A stretch of DNA of 64,000 nt from Owenia fusiformis (Eukaryota; Annelida; Polychaeta; Sabellida; Oweniidae): assembly GCA_903813345.2 (NCBI GenBank), contig CAIIXF020000011.1:15359754-15423753 (forward strand), read 5' to 3'. Under the pieces are notes generated by a model that ran no database searches, had not been told where the DNA came from, and saw nothing but the letters and a program-made list of their open reading frames with translations. Below, one piece after another: positions 13,344 through 26,900 of the stretch (position 1 is the first letter of the stretch; each line of letters starts with the position of its first letter). Position numbers and translations under genes: made by a program.

Positions 13344-14174
13344 CTTTATGAAGTGGATTTAAGGCAGACTCACCAATTGTACTGTTTACGTAACGTCTTC
13401 TCTGTATTATAGGATAACCCAAGGACGAAATGGAATATATATTAAAAGTGTATTACATATTTTGGCGAAAAAGCTTTGAATGCACCTTGAATTAATCTGA
13501 ACAATACCCGATGTAAATTATATAATACTATGCTCCCAAGGGCATATTGAGTTTTTGTACTTTTATAATGTTTCTAGGGTTAATACGATTAGACTTATGA
13601 TCAACCTTAACTGATGTTTCACACTCTTGAATAAATACGCAGGGCCATATTTGATAAGGGGAAATATTAAAGTAACACAATGGACATTCAAGTGAAAAGG
13701 AATATTCAAGAGAACAATCGGTTAAAAGTGAATAAGTCCCTAGCATCCAAAGTTCAAAATAAAATAATCAACTGAGCTGGTACGTTAGTTCCTCTACGTA
13801 TTTACGTAATCACAACCATTTCACCACGTTTACTCTTGTTTTGTTCAGTGTAATCAGAATCATAAATGAGAAAAATTAAACTTTTCTTATCCCCCTCCCA
13901 CCTCGTCCTGATTAGATTAAGTAAAAATTATGACTCTTTATCCAGTATCACATTCATTCAAAAGTCTCAATAAATTATTTTCGGTAAATTAATGTTGATC
14001 ATATTTTTATTCAATAATTAAAATGTTAGATATATAACGTACTTTTAGCAGCCTAAATAACAAATATCCAGTGGACAATATTACTGCTACATTCAATACG
14101 ATTTATTGGATATTTGGATTAGTCCTCTAACAATTGTACCAAAATAAGGATCAAGTCAAAGATTAAACTTTTTG
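13344..14174. other. Upstream flank of the large gene, no feature seen
   Basis: AT-rich, with no supported ORF. It may hold regulatory sequence for the gene beginning downstream, but no motif cluster stands out. Confidence 0.4.
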
Positions 14175-14181
14175 TATATAA
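14175..14181 (+). promoter_or_regulatory. Candidate proximal TATA box
   Basis: TATATAA in the context GTATATAACC would place transcription start near 14,205. It lies about 370 bp before a strong splice donor at 14,575/14,576 (AAATG|GTAAGT). This is a simple and compact candidate promoter, but AT-rich sequence makes chance matches common. Confidence 0.35.
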
Positions 14182-14204
14182 CCGACACAAAAGGCTTCAT
14201 CCAC

Positions 14205-14926
14205 ATGCTCATAAGAATCTTCAAAGCATACAAAGCGCCTCTACTCAAAAATTCACCCTTGAAATGATGTATTCTCATACTTAAATTAATTAAATGAAAC
14301 AATGTCCACAATGTTCTGTCATTGAATATAATGTGCTTTTGGGCTTCGGATCTGGCTGAATAATATCCCTAAATTCTCATTTATTTGTACATGTTCCTAC
14401 AAAAAGCAAACCTGGATAGTATTTTCAAAGGCAAATGCACTAGTTATTACCTTGTGTCCAAACGTTACGAAAGTCGTGGATATATCAAACAGGACTTTTT
14501 GATCGGAGACAGGATGTTCTTATTTTAAAGATACTTTAAATTGGGAAAGATCTTGCCGATTACGATACCCAAATGGTAAGTTAACAATTATAATTCGTGA
14601 GATATAGGAGATACAATTCTAGATTTTTGATTTTGTATAAATGATTTACTAAAAAAACATCCGATGGTTCTGTTATAAGTCATCTACTATAGCTCTACCA
14701 GAATACAATGAATAAAGTTGCTTTATACAAAAATAATAATCGAGGAAGTACGAAAAAAGTATTGTTAAATTAAGATAATCTTTAGAATACTTTTAATTTT
14801 ACAAACGCGTTTCCAATAAATAGGTATCGTAACATATTTTGTAATTTATTCTAAATTCTCATTTCTCTAATTTTATGTTATATTTTGTTTTATAGGGTTA
14901 ATGAAAGGATTGTCCAAATACTCTTA
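14205..14926 (+). other. Predicted 5' leader: UTR exon, 320-bp intron, second UTR segment
   Basis: The donor AAATG|GTAAGT at 14,575/14,576 and acceptor TTTTGTTTTATAG ending at 14,895 bracket a 320-bp intron. The second leader segment runs 14,896-14,926. It contains an eight-codon upstream ORF (ATG at 14,901, stop at 14,925-14,927) whose stop overlaps the first base of the main ATG. The upstream exon's 5' end is inferred from the TATA box only. Confidence 0.4.
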
Positions 14927-14993
14927 ATGGAGAAAAGAATGGATTCAAGAGGATTGCTTCTGGCGACGATCTTTGTCGCCATTATCAGAAACG
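14927..14993 (+). CDS. Exon 1: signal peptide
   Basis: This exon encodes 22 residues plus one base (phase 1 donor AACG|GTATGT). After a short basic start (MEKRMDSR) comes the hydrophobic core [12 protein letters not shown]. With exon 2 the likely signal-peptidase site follows NGLA. The ATG at 14,927 is preferred to 14,939 because it is first in frame after the acceptor, but either Met would leave a working signal peptide. It is the only signal-peptide exon found, which supports a single gene. Confidence 0.8.
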
Positions 14994-17900
14994 GTATGTA
15001 CACATAACACTAATAAGTTATTCAAAGATGAAATTAAATAAAGTATTACCAGAGGAACCAATGTAATACATTTTTCAAGGGCACACTTTTCTGCATTCCA
15101 ACAGAAATCACAATAGATTGATTTATTTTATTATGAAACGACAGTTTTGCGTGCATAATGTGTCCCTCTGACTGTTTAAGGTGTCTATCTAGGTCTAATA
15201 TAATGGGGCATAAGTAAAATCACTGTAATATTGTGTGATACACACTGTGATATATTGTTTTTACCGAGGGTTATATCCTGTATCAAAAATCGAGCATTCA
15301 ATAACTGATTTATCCTATACTTAGTAGATTATGAGAATTAAATATGCATTGAATGTTAGGTAACCCTAATGTAATAATTACAAACGATAATTACAATCAA
15401 AACATGAATATTTTATCTCAATTCAAAGTCCTCAACGATTTTTGTTTTTTTAAACTCAACAGCTTTTAACATTTAACAGTGTATGAAATTAATATTTATC
15501 AAAGAGAGCCAAAGTATATTCCCGGGAATTCAAAAAGCATGTAGAAAGAAATTCCCGGGGATTGCTGATGAGCAGGTGATATATATATATCTCCCGCTCA
15601 CCTCAGCGGGAGATACTGTATATATATATCACCCGCTCACCTCAGATATCGATTATATCCCCGCATGTTATTTACCTATAACACTACTCAGTGAAAGCAA
15701 ATAAGTGTTAAAAATAGGCATTTTTCATGTAATTGAACATAGCTGAAACAAAACGTATTTTTGCTCAACATTTTATGTATTCTAAAATAGAATGCCCTTA
15801 TCTGAAGTACGTCAGCATACTTTTTGATCGTTTCGATTGTAAGTAGCGTTGATATCTGGCTCCAAAACTGTGAATTTCGGTGAAATTGTCAATGTAACAG
15901 GACAACACGCTTTTAAAAAACATGTCATATCTCAATAATAAAGGGTTGCATCTTTTAATTTTGGTTATGCTGGCATAGAGAACATTCATTCAGAGTGTGA
16001 TGAGAGCACCGGATTTGATCTCCACCTATTACCGAACATATAGACTCAATAAAGTAAATGTAAAATTTATTCTGTGAAAATCGACATGGTCGTTAAAACA
16101 CACCCACAGGGCATTAGGGGAATCCGAGAAAAATAGGTTATATGTGGTTAGCAAGTCCTTGATTCAGTTTATCAGACCATCGTATTCCAAATCGTGATAA
16201 TAATTGTGATTGAATTATAATGAGCATTATCGGAAAAATTCTGAAAATTCACCATTTCTCTTGTGAAAAACGACCAAGATGTAATTCAAACATGGGCAGC
16301 ATTCTTGTGTAAAGATGGACACTATTCAAGAAAACATTATATCCACTCTATTTAAACGAAAAGAGTTTACGAAATAACCTGCAAGACCCTATCTATGAGC
16401 GAATATAGTGTGAAACTGTGACAATCGACATGCGTGAAAATCGACATGGTTATACCATTGGACTCAAAGCAGTAAATTAGTCATTTGTATAAATCACAGA
16501 TGAATTAATTTGATTTTATATGATTACCAATACTCTGATAACACATTTATAACAGTTTTACGGTAATTTACGCATAACGATCAATTGATAGACATTGAAA
16601 AGATAACAGCTAAATAGTTTTCTCTTTGTTCAGTGTACCTTTTCCATTTTATAAGTCTTTACAAAAATACGTTACATGCAAGCAGATGTCAAGTTATTTG
16701 GAACTTCCATAAGCATAATTAGCCGAAAAAAATTTACTACAAAAATTACTATGAAGACCATTACAGCCCAAAATGTGTCAACCTCTGTGAAAAGTGTTTC
16801 GTTCAGTGCATTCCCGGGGATAGCTGACTGCAATCATAAAGTCTATTAACGTTTGGAATCAGTTTCCCTTTCAATGAATGCATCATTCTCAATGGTGAAC
16901 AGCATAAACAGGCATCTCTTATTTGTAATATGAAAGATTTTATAGCTTTTCAACGATGTTTATTTGCTTATTATTTTTTAATTACGATCTCGGATCTACT
17001 ACTCGATACATTATTACAATCTGATGTACACTATTCAGTATCCCTTCGTGAAACGTAATTCTTTGCAAAACATACAAAGAAAAACAAAAAGTAATCAATG
17101 CTCGAGAATAAAAAAATCAAAAAATCAAGACATGCAGTGCATAAAATTATGTTCCTAAATCCTAATTGAAAAATATCGCCAATTGAACTAGCATTATAGA
17201 AACATAAAGCACGAGATACGCATGCGACGATAGAGGCAACAAAAGCAAGATGATTTTCCCCTCTTCGAAAAGTAAAACCGGGGGTAGATCACTAAAAATA
17301 TATAGACTTCAAGAGTTTCAAAGAAAAACAAAACATCAGAAGAAACAAGTTTGATAGCGAAAGTTAATTATGAGATGCGAAATCAGAAATCCGAAAAAGG
17401 ATCGAGTCTGACACGAAAGAAATTTGTTTCTCTAAAGCGGAAATTTTAGCGACTAAAACAAAAATCTCAGAAAAAACCAAAGCATAGTAATAAAAACACT
17501 TCCAGTTGCCATGAAAAAGGGTTCTTGTGATAGGAACTTGGAGAGGGAGAGGGGGGGGGTCATCGGCGAAGTGCTCCGCAGATAATGGTGTCAAGAGAAA
17601 CGTCTTTACACCAGTGCAGATGATTTTTATGATTGAACTATACGTCACCCTTAATGGACTGGACTCGACATCAATATCATGTTTCAATTTATAATGTAGA
17701 CTCGAGTAGAATAAGGACTGGCTTCTTGATTTGGAATATGTTAAAGGGACATTTCAGATCATATCTCGATAGTTGATGTTTGTACTCCAATATGCCGTAA
17801 ATGGTTGTCCTGTGATACATGCAGGAAAAACGTCCTGTGATACATGCTGGAAAAACGTCACTACGTCAACCTGCAACTGGTTTAAGCATGCATTAAAAGC

Positions 17901-20900
17901 TAAACCCAAAGGAAAAAATACTCAAATTGTAAAAACAAGTCAAAGAACCATACCTGGTATATGAGATAAAAAAAAGAAAACATATGCCAAGGGTGTCAAA
18001 ACATTAATTTGACGACATGGCATCTGTCATCCCATTGTCATTCAATCTAAAAATGTAAATCTTGGTGCGATGTTTTGGTAAAGTTGGTGTGAAAAGAATG
18101 TAGAAGAGATGTGTTCAGTGCATATAAACTTTGCGGACGTAATACGTACATGCACATATACTTAGTTATTCTCTTTGACGATATTTTAGAATACAATGTG
18201 AAATACGACAGGGTTTTGACGGAAAGTTTTACATAAACGTGGTCATATTTGGATACAAATACACACTGGTTGTTTCTCAGTTCAGCTTGTTAATATCCTA
18301 CATATCAAAAATGTCGATTCGTGAAGTTAGCGGTCCCTAAAGTAAACTTTCTAACTCATTGTCATTTGTTCCTAATTGTCTTGTGAAAATCGACATGCAG
18401 ATGAATAGTGAACTAGCCTAATGATCAATTCTTCCCAAATAAAACTGTTACCATTTTCTTATCGTCTTAAGCATCATTTTTCATGATCGCATCAATTCAT
18501 GTTTCAATAGAGTCGATTTTATCAATTTTATTCAAATGAAAAACAAAGGGGAAGTTAAAAATTGAGAAAAACGATAGGTTTTATTGGTTCATGTTGACAA
18601 AGTGATGCACATCAAAAAGAAAAAGCTTGCAGTCCAAATCCATTTGCGATTTTAAAGGACAGTTAAGTACCATGAGGAACGTTCTTGGTTTTTTGAAAAT
18701 GATGCATTCTAATTTGAATAGCTTGACACATTAATCAGGGGGTCAAGGTGTGAAAATCGACATGTTTGAGACGGACCCTAATTTCAATTTGAAAATTCGC
18801 CTATTTTTCCTTGGAGTTTACTTTAATGCCTTGGGTAACGAATGTACAAATGTTTGAAGATATATACTATATATCTATTTGAAAAAAAACATTTTAGGAT
18901 TTTTTTCACTTTTTAACAAAATTAATTTTACACTTAAGTGGTTTTGAGTGTACTAAGTATGGGATAATGTACTATACGTCCTTTAGCCTGGATCGTCTAC
19001 CCTATTAGGTAATTGCTGCCTCACCTATTAGCTGTTGTCTCACCTTTTAATTGTTACCTCACCTATTAGCTGTTGCCTCACCTTTTAATTGTTACCTCAC
19101 CTATTAGCTGTTGCCTCACCTTTTAATTGTTACCTCACCTATTAGCTGTTGCCTCACCTTTTAATTGTTGAATTGAAATCCATGGTTTATAAAAAAGATT
19201 GTATTTATCGTACATAGTATTATTTTTTCTCCAGGTTTGGCTGAACAAGCTAATGACTGTAAAGATGACGCGGGGAACGATTGCAAAGGTATGCACAATA
19301 AATTGATGTTAATAATTGTTCTCGTAAATATATTCTTAAGTGGGTTTGGTTTGCAGAAGGGGGGTGGCATCATTGTAACTCGTCGGGATTTCTGATGTTC
19401 ACCTTTTTTACTGCGCTTTCCTGATATTTTGAAAATTAGTGTCTACTTTTGTTGTGGTCTATTTCCATTATCTAGTTCTTGGAGTCGGTCACTCATTTTT
19501 CTAATTTTCCTGTATCTCATTATTCTTTTATCTCGTCTCATGGGTTTGGGTATTATTATCAATACACTTTTAGTAAAAATAAAAATGGAATATTATGTGA
19601 AAAATGCAAATATTGTTTTTATGTAATTTCCCTTTTCCTACCATTATTTAAAACAGTTCATGGTTTGAGTCCCTGTTTTATAGTGGAGTGTCCAACACCA
19701 TCAAGCTACATTCCCCATGAGACAGATTGCAGTCGTTTCTACCAGTGTTCTAACAATAAACCACATCTAATGCAATGTGGGCCAGGAACTCATTTCAACC
19801 CGAGGTTAAATGTATGTGACTGGCCGGCTAATGCAGGCTGCGTTGTTGGCAATCCATCACTAGATGATACAGTGATGGTAACTGAAGAACACAATCCTGC
19901 CAAACTTCGGCTTCGAAGAAGCGGTTCCTCGTCAAGTGGTTCTTCCTCAAAAGGTTCCTCTTCGAGTGGTTCCGATGAAAGTGAAGAATGCGAAGAATAT
20001 TACTATAACCCCAAGGAGTGTAAAGAGAAGTGTGGTAAGGGGAAAGAGAAGGATATTTGCAAGGACTTTTGTAAACAAGAAGGGAAGAGCAAAGAGAAGA
20101 ATTGCGAGAAGGACTGTGAAAGTGACTGGAAATCGAAAAGCAAAAGTTGCGAGAAGAACTGTCAGAACACCAGTGGAAAGATGTGTAAATCAACCATGAA
20201 AAGTGGCAGTAAATCAGGGAAAAATGGTTCCTCTAAGAGTGGTTCCAGTGGAAGTGGTTCCAATGGCAGTGGGTCAACCATTGGAAGCGGTGGTAAATCA
20301 GGCAAAAGTGGTTCCTCTAAGAGTGGTTCCAGTGGAAGTGGTTCCAATGGCAGTGGGTCCTCTTCAAGTGGTTCGGATGAAAGTGCAGAATGCGAGGAAT
20401 ATTATTATAACCTTAATGAGTGTAAGAACAGCTGTGGAAAGGGGAAAAGTTGCGAGAAAACCTGTCAGAACACTAGTGGAAAGATGTGTAAAACAACCAA
20501 AGAAAGTGGACCAGAGGCAGACGAAGTGGTAGCGGAAGTTGACATAGTTGACGGTGAGTATTCTAGTTCACAAATGTAAAAAGTTGCCCTGTGTTTAAAG
20601 TCCCCGATAAATCGGGCTACGTATACCGCCGTGTTTACATTAGGGAATTAGAAGAGTTTATTTTTTATTTAGGTATGCAAGCTACGTATATCAATATTAG
20701 GCCTTCATTCATGTACTCGTGTGCATGTAATCAGCATGCCCTTCAATATTATGTAAACCAGGCTATTCAAGTATAATGTACACTATTTATGTGTGTACTA
20801 CATACAATACAATTCCCTGGGAAACAAAACACAAATACGTTTTATATGTTCAAAATGAGCCATTTGATTGATGCAAACACTAAATAGCTTTATAAATAAC

Positions 20901-23900
20901 ATCTACAAAGTATATCTAATAGTAATTTTCAATTTCAATTTTGAAACTTCCCTGGTTAAGATTATATGGGAAATCATCACGAGACGAAGATCGTTCGCCT
21001 TCCTGGCTTACCTCTGAATCGTGTACCGGGCAATCTCTTTATATAGTTTAGCGAGAGCGGTGCGCCTGCGCAGTTTTAAACTTTGGCGCACACTTTAAGT
21101 GTAATCTGTCACGCGGGCGTGTCTGTAATACAGAAAGAATTATCAAAGTGTCAAAGATATCTATTTATCCCATTCTTGGACGTGTTTCAGATACATAAAG
21201 CAGGTTTTTAAATACTTACGTTTTCATTAGCGGACAGATATGGCTATATGTATGTCTGGCCTGAGCAGATACATTATGTTCGCCTTGGGATAATCCCGAT
21301 GTCCTGAACCTCATATAGGAGTATCTTGCATCAGTAAATAAACAAACGAATAAATTAAACGTCACGCATCGTTGATTCTACTCGTATATTAATCTGTGCC
21401 TTCATTAACATGTTACCTAACCAACAATAAAACAAGCATCTAGTTTTGTTCTTTGTCTTTCTCTTTGGGTCTTTATGAAATATGGATCAATGATATATCA
21501 CATGGCCTTCATACTTTTCTAGGGATATTTTCGCCGGAAAATCTGGTTCTATATCCATTTTCTAAGTGTAACATTTTTATGTCACCACCAAAAAGTGGTG
21601 ACATATTGTTATGGTCTCCGTTTTTTTGCGACGGCGGTTGGTGGTTGGCGTCCGGCGTCTGGCGTCCGGCGTCTGGCGTCCGGCGTCTGGCGTCCGGCGT
21701 CCGGCGTCTGTAACAATTTCTTACAACTTCCTATAACTTAACAAATACTGTTTAGACTGACTTCAATTTTTTTCTAAATCATCTACATCTTCTCAGAAGT
21801 TCAAATCTGACTTTAGATTTGACATTTGACCTTCAATGACCTTCTCAAGGTCAAAAAGGTCTTTTTTCAACTTGCTTCACATTGACTAAATTTTTTTTCA
21901 AAATTATCTACATGTTCTCAGAAATTCAAATCTGACTTTAGATTTGACATTTGACCTTCAAATCTGACTTTAGATTTGACATTTGACCTTCAATGACCTT
22001 CTCAAGGTCAAAAAGGTCTTTTTTTCAACTTGCTTCACATTGACTAATTTTTTTTTCAAAATCATCTACATGTTCTCAGAAATTCAAATCTGACTTTAGA
22101 TTTGACATTTGACCTTCAAATCTGACTTTAGATTTGACATTTGACCTTCAATGACCTTCTCAAGGTCAAAAAAGGTCAAAAAGGTCTGTTTTCAACTTGC
22201 TTCAAATTGACTAAATTTTTTTTTCAAAATCATCTACGTGTTCTCAGAAATTCAAATCTGACTTAAGATTTGACATTTGACCTTCAATGACCTTCTCAAT
22301 GTCAAAAAAGTTCAAAAAGGTCTGTTTTCAACTTGCTTCAAATTGACTAAAATTTTTTTTCAAAATCATCTACGTGTTCTCAGAAATTCAAATCTGACTT
22401 AAGATTTGACATTTGACCTTCAATGACCTTCTCAAGGTCAAAAAAGGTCAAAAAGGTCTGTTTTCAACTTGCTTCAAATTGACTAAAAAAAATTTTCAAA
22501 ATCATCTACGTGTTCTCAGAAATTCAAATCTGACTTTAGATTTGACTTAAGATTTGACATTTGACCTTCAATGACCTTCTCAATGTCAAAAAAGGTCAAA
22601 AAGGTATTTTTTCATCTTGCTTCAAATTGACTAATTTTTTTTTTTCAAAATCATCTACGTGTTCTCAGAAATTCAAATCTGACTTTAGATTTGACTTAAG
22701 ATTTGACATTTGACCTTCAATGACCTTCTCAAAGTCAAAAAAGGTCAAAAAGGTCTTTTTTCAACTTGCTTCGAATTGACTAAATTTTTTTTTCAAAATC
22801 ATCTACATGTTCTCAGAAATTCAAATCTGACTTTAGATTTGACATTTGACCTTCAATGACCTTCTCAATGTAAAAAAAGGTCAAAAAGGTCTTTTTCAAC
22901 TTGCTTCAAATTGACTAATTTTTTTTTTCAAAATCATCTACATGTTCTCAGAAATTCAAATCTGACTTTAGATTTGACATTTGACCTTTAATGACCTTCT
23001 CAAGGTCAAAAAGGTCAAAAAGGTCTGTTTTCAACTTGCTACAAATTGACCAATTTTTTTTTTCAAAATCATCTACATCTTTTCAGAAGTTCAAATTTGA
23101 CTTTACAAGCTCTCAGAAGTTCAAATCTGACTTTAGATTTGACCTTTGACCTTCAATGACCTTCTCAAGGCCAAAAAGGTCTTTTTTCAACTTGCTTCAA
23201 ATTGATTAATTTTTTTTTCAAAATCATCTACATGTTCTCAGAAGTTCTTCTTAAGGTCAAAAGGTATTTTCCAACTTGCTTTAAATTGACCAAATTGTTT
23301 TAGGTGGTGACATTTTGTCATGTTAATGCCTTGTCTAAGAGATTATAACAGACATCATTACGTCTCTTGCTTGCCACCTTCGTTTGTTCGAATTTCCACC
23401 GTCGAGTTTCAAAATACTACGCTTCGATGTGATGTTTTAAATTGCTATAAGCATATTCCGTACACCTTTCTTTATTTTGATATGAAATAATAAGCTTTAT
23501 GATATTGGCCAGAAATTAACATAATATTATTGGAAGCGTATTTCTAAAATTTTGAGGCTGCCATTTTTGTTTGTCGATTTTGACCAATCAGAGACGCAAG
23601 TTCATCTCAATACAGGTTTACAATTATATACAGTAAAATTTTAAATGTTTGGAACTACTTTGAATTTAAAAAATAAGCAATCAAATGACTATATTGCAAC
23701 AGTATATGAAAAATGGAAACATATGTACAAGTCCCAACTTTTGTATATTTCATATAGATACACTCCCCTCCATAAGTTTGACAACCTTAGCTCCCCCATT
23801 GAACTACTTGTTAAAGCCTCTTTGCGTTTGAATTTTTATTTACTTACCCTGCGACGAGATCACGCATTATATTGATGGAAATGTAACTTAAACCTCAATT

Positions 23901-26900
23901 ACAATAGGTCGAAAATCGATGATGAATTTCTGGAAATCGTCATTCCAATGTAAACCAATGTTTATGTTTATCAGGATATCTATTCAGTAAAAGATTCAAT
24001 ATCAATACAATTTTCTCTGTCATGATGTATCGTTTCCACGTTTGATTAATGTTTACTCCAATAAATTACAATTTTAAGCGTTCCATTTGTTAAGGTTCGC
24101 CGACGATTTCAGGAAGTAATCCCCTCATATGTTGTGCATATAGACACTTAGTTTTTTGAGAAGTTATTCCAACGATCCTCAATTATTTATTACCGAACAT
24201 TTTATCAAGAATATAAATGTTTTGTAAGAAATCGCTGTGTATGTGATGCAGTGTGCGATGTGTATCCATTCCCATTATTGCGATATAAAATATACGATAT
24301 TGGAAATATGATGTGAATATACGTTTGTGTTCCTGAGGTTCCAGATACATAACGTGCAGCAAAATATAGCGTATTTTGGGAGGGGATAGTGCATGACACC
24401 TGATTATACAAATACCAAATATGCTAGAATATGAGAAATTTATCCAAATGCATGCACTGTTCCACATCTAGTTACTTTGACGGAACGTCAATGTAACCAA
24501 ATGGATGAACTTCCTGGATACGAGTTTTTTGTTTTCTCGATTTAAACTTACCTATAAGTTATGTTTTGGATTATCATTTGGCACAAAGTTAGACGTTATA
24601 GTCTAGCTTTAAGAAATCCCCTCGGTTCGGAATTTGATTTTTAAATAAAGCTAGAATTCATGCATTTAGACCATCGCTTTTGTTACATTGACGTAAGTCG
24701 TCAAAGTAACATACATTGGTAACATAACGGACTTACAAATTGAGGAAACTTATTGAAACTAGACTATATTTTCGGTTCGGAATTTGATTTTTAAATAAAG
24801 CTAGAATTCATGCATTTAGACCATCGCTTTTGTTACATTGACGTAAGTCGTCAAAGTAACATACATTGGTAACATAACGGACTTACAAATTGAGGAAACT
24901 TATTGAAACTAGACTATATTTTCTAGCTTTGTGCCAAATTATAATCTGCAGCTTGACTTATAAGTAGGTTTAAATCGTGAAAACAGAAAACTCGTAAAGA
25001 GGAAGTTCATCCATTTTGTTACATTGACGTTCCGTCAAATTAACTAGTTGTGGAACAGTGAATACCATCTAAACCATTTTTACATTTGGCATACCAATAA
25101 CAGAGTGTTTTCTATTTTATCCTTTAAAATCATACGAAATTCAATTTGTAAGATTAGTATTATTGAGGTTAAAGAGAGAATTAGAGACAGCGAGCAGTGC
25201 AGGCTAAACAAAAAAAATTCAATTTTAGAATATTTCTGCCTCATGTCATTCCTTGTCATGTCTATTTTCTAAAAATTCTCAAAGTGAACACTTTGTTTCA
25301 GGAAAACTAGATATTTTTACAATAACATATTATTTTTCTATTAGAATGGTTACCATTCTTATTATTTGGGAGAATTTAAACATTTTTCACCCATTTTTGC
25401 ACTTTGAATCCATGATAACTTCACCAATTTTAATATATCATGAATCTTTTGGGTGATATTGTATTTCAGAATGTTAGGAATAGATTGGTAGGTCAATTGT
25501 ACATATTGCTTACAATTTTGTCAGCCCTGTAGATCTGATTCTGCCTTTAATAAACAATATTAATTAAGAAATTTCAAATGTACACGTGTTCGATTGTCGG
25601 AAGACTAGAACTGAATAATTTTAATTTTAAACTCTTCATTCTAGATGAAGTGAAGGAGTGTGAGGAATATTGGAATACCAAAGGCGACAAGTGCAGAGAG
25701 GATTGTCAACAATTAGGAAATGGAAAAGGAAATGATAAAATGAGGCATATTTGCAAGGACAACTGTGAAAAAGACAAGTATTGCGAAAAGGACTGTGAAA
25801 ATACATGGAAACCCAGAGAAAAGGAATGCAATAATCTCTGCAAAAAGAAAGGGAAAGACAAAAAAGATTGTGAGGAAGAGTGTGAATACAATTATTGCGA
25901 GGAAGATTGTGAAAAATATAATGAAGAAAAGGATAAGCTCTGTTACACAACTGATGAAGACGTAGTAAAAAACGGAAGTAAGCATACAATAATAATATAC
26001 AGTAAAACCTAAATATCTGAACACCTTATTTGAGCATCTAATCTGATAATACACTTTTTCCTGTTCTCAAATTACACAGATACATGTTAATGAAACTTTG
26101 GAATGTGAACACCTGCTAATCTGAACACTTTTGGCTGGTTCCAGAGGCGTATGGATGAGACTGATTTTACTGTACAACTTATCGTATTACGTAATTAAAA
26201 TACATTTTATTCGCCGATTAACGTATGTCAAATTTGTCAACCATTCATATGTCTGATGTACAGGGTGGGCCGAAAAAACGATCATATTTCGAACTTTTTT
26301 GATTATGCATTGACAATTATTACTGGATTCCTCAATATTTTCATGGTCACTGATAATATTGTTTTATGTTGCAGGTCATTGTGGAGCAGACATCGTTGTC
26401 ATCATAGATACATCGTGTAGTGTGAAAAATAATGACAAAATTACCTCACGTCAATTTGTTGTTGACCTTATTGGAAAGATGGACATCGGCGACGGTCCAA
26501 GCCAAACACGAATTGGTGTAATGACATACAATAAGGGAATTACACATCAGTTCCATTTAAAGGACTTCAAGAATAAAGAAGATTTAGAAAAACGGGCGAA
26601 AAAGATTAAATTATCTGCAAAAGGATGCAGGTAAAGTATATTAAATTATTATCTCTTTATAATATTACTTCCCCGAAATTAATATCAACGATGGATGTTT
26701 TTTATATTGAAAAATATCATTGTCCCTCCCAATCCCTCTAGGAAATAATATTCACTTTCAAAATTCTATCCCGAAAACTTTATTCATCTCCAAGGAGTTT
26801 TCAAACATTGCTTTATGTTTCATTAAGTTGGTTTTGAACTAATGTGATTTGGGTCATGGATACCATTAAATCTGGTCGGGATTGAATGCATTGGTAAGTA

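Larger units (their letters stand above)
14994..19234 (+). other. Intron 1 (4.2 kb)
   Basis: No coding sequence is supported. It holds a near-perfect palindrome at 15,570-15,638 and five scattered copies of GTGAAAATCGACATG or a one-base variant (16,074; 16,418; 16,434; 18,383; 18,750). A 25-bp duplication lies at 17,808-17,860, and a 38-bp tandem array at 19,010-19,170. Confidence 0.6.
20554..25644 (+). other. Intron 3 (5.1 kb)
   Basis: No exon is supported. It contains the large AAGGTCA-rich element (21,579-23,313), a partial TACACTCC-type MITE end near 23,759, a 606-bp foldback element (24,455-25,060), and an inverted copy of the 6.2-kb repeat at about 25,430-25,560. Confidence 0.6.

Noticed and set aside
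17773-17964. 63-codon Cys-containing ORF in intron 1
   Set aside because: Most of its Cys come from a 25-bp duplication; there are no splice signals in the phase needed by the gene.
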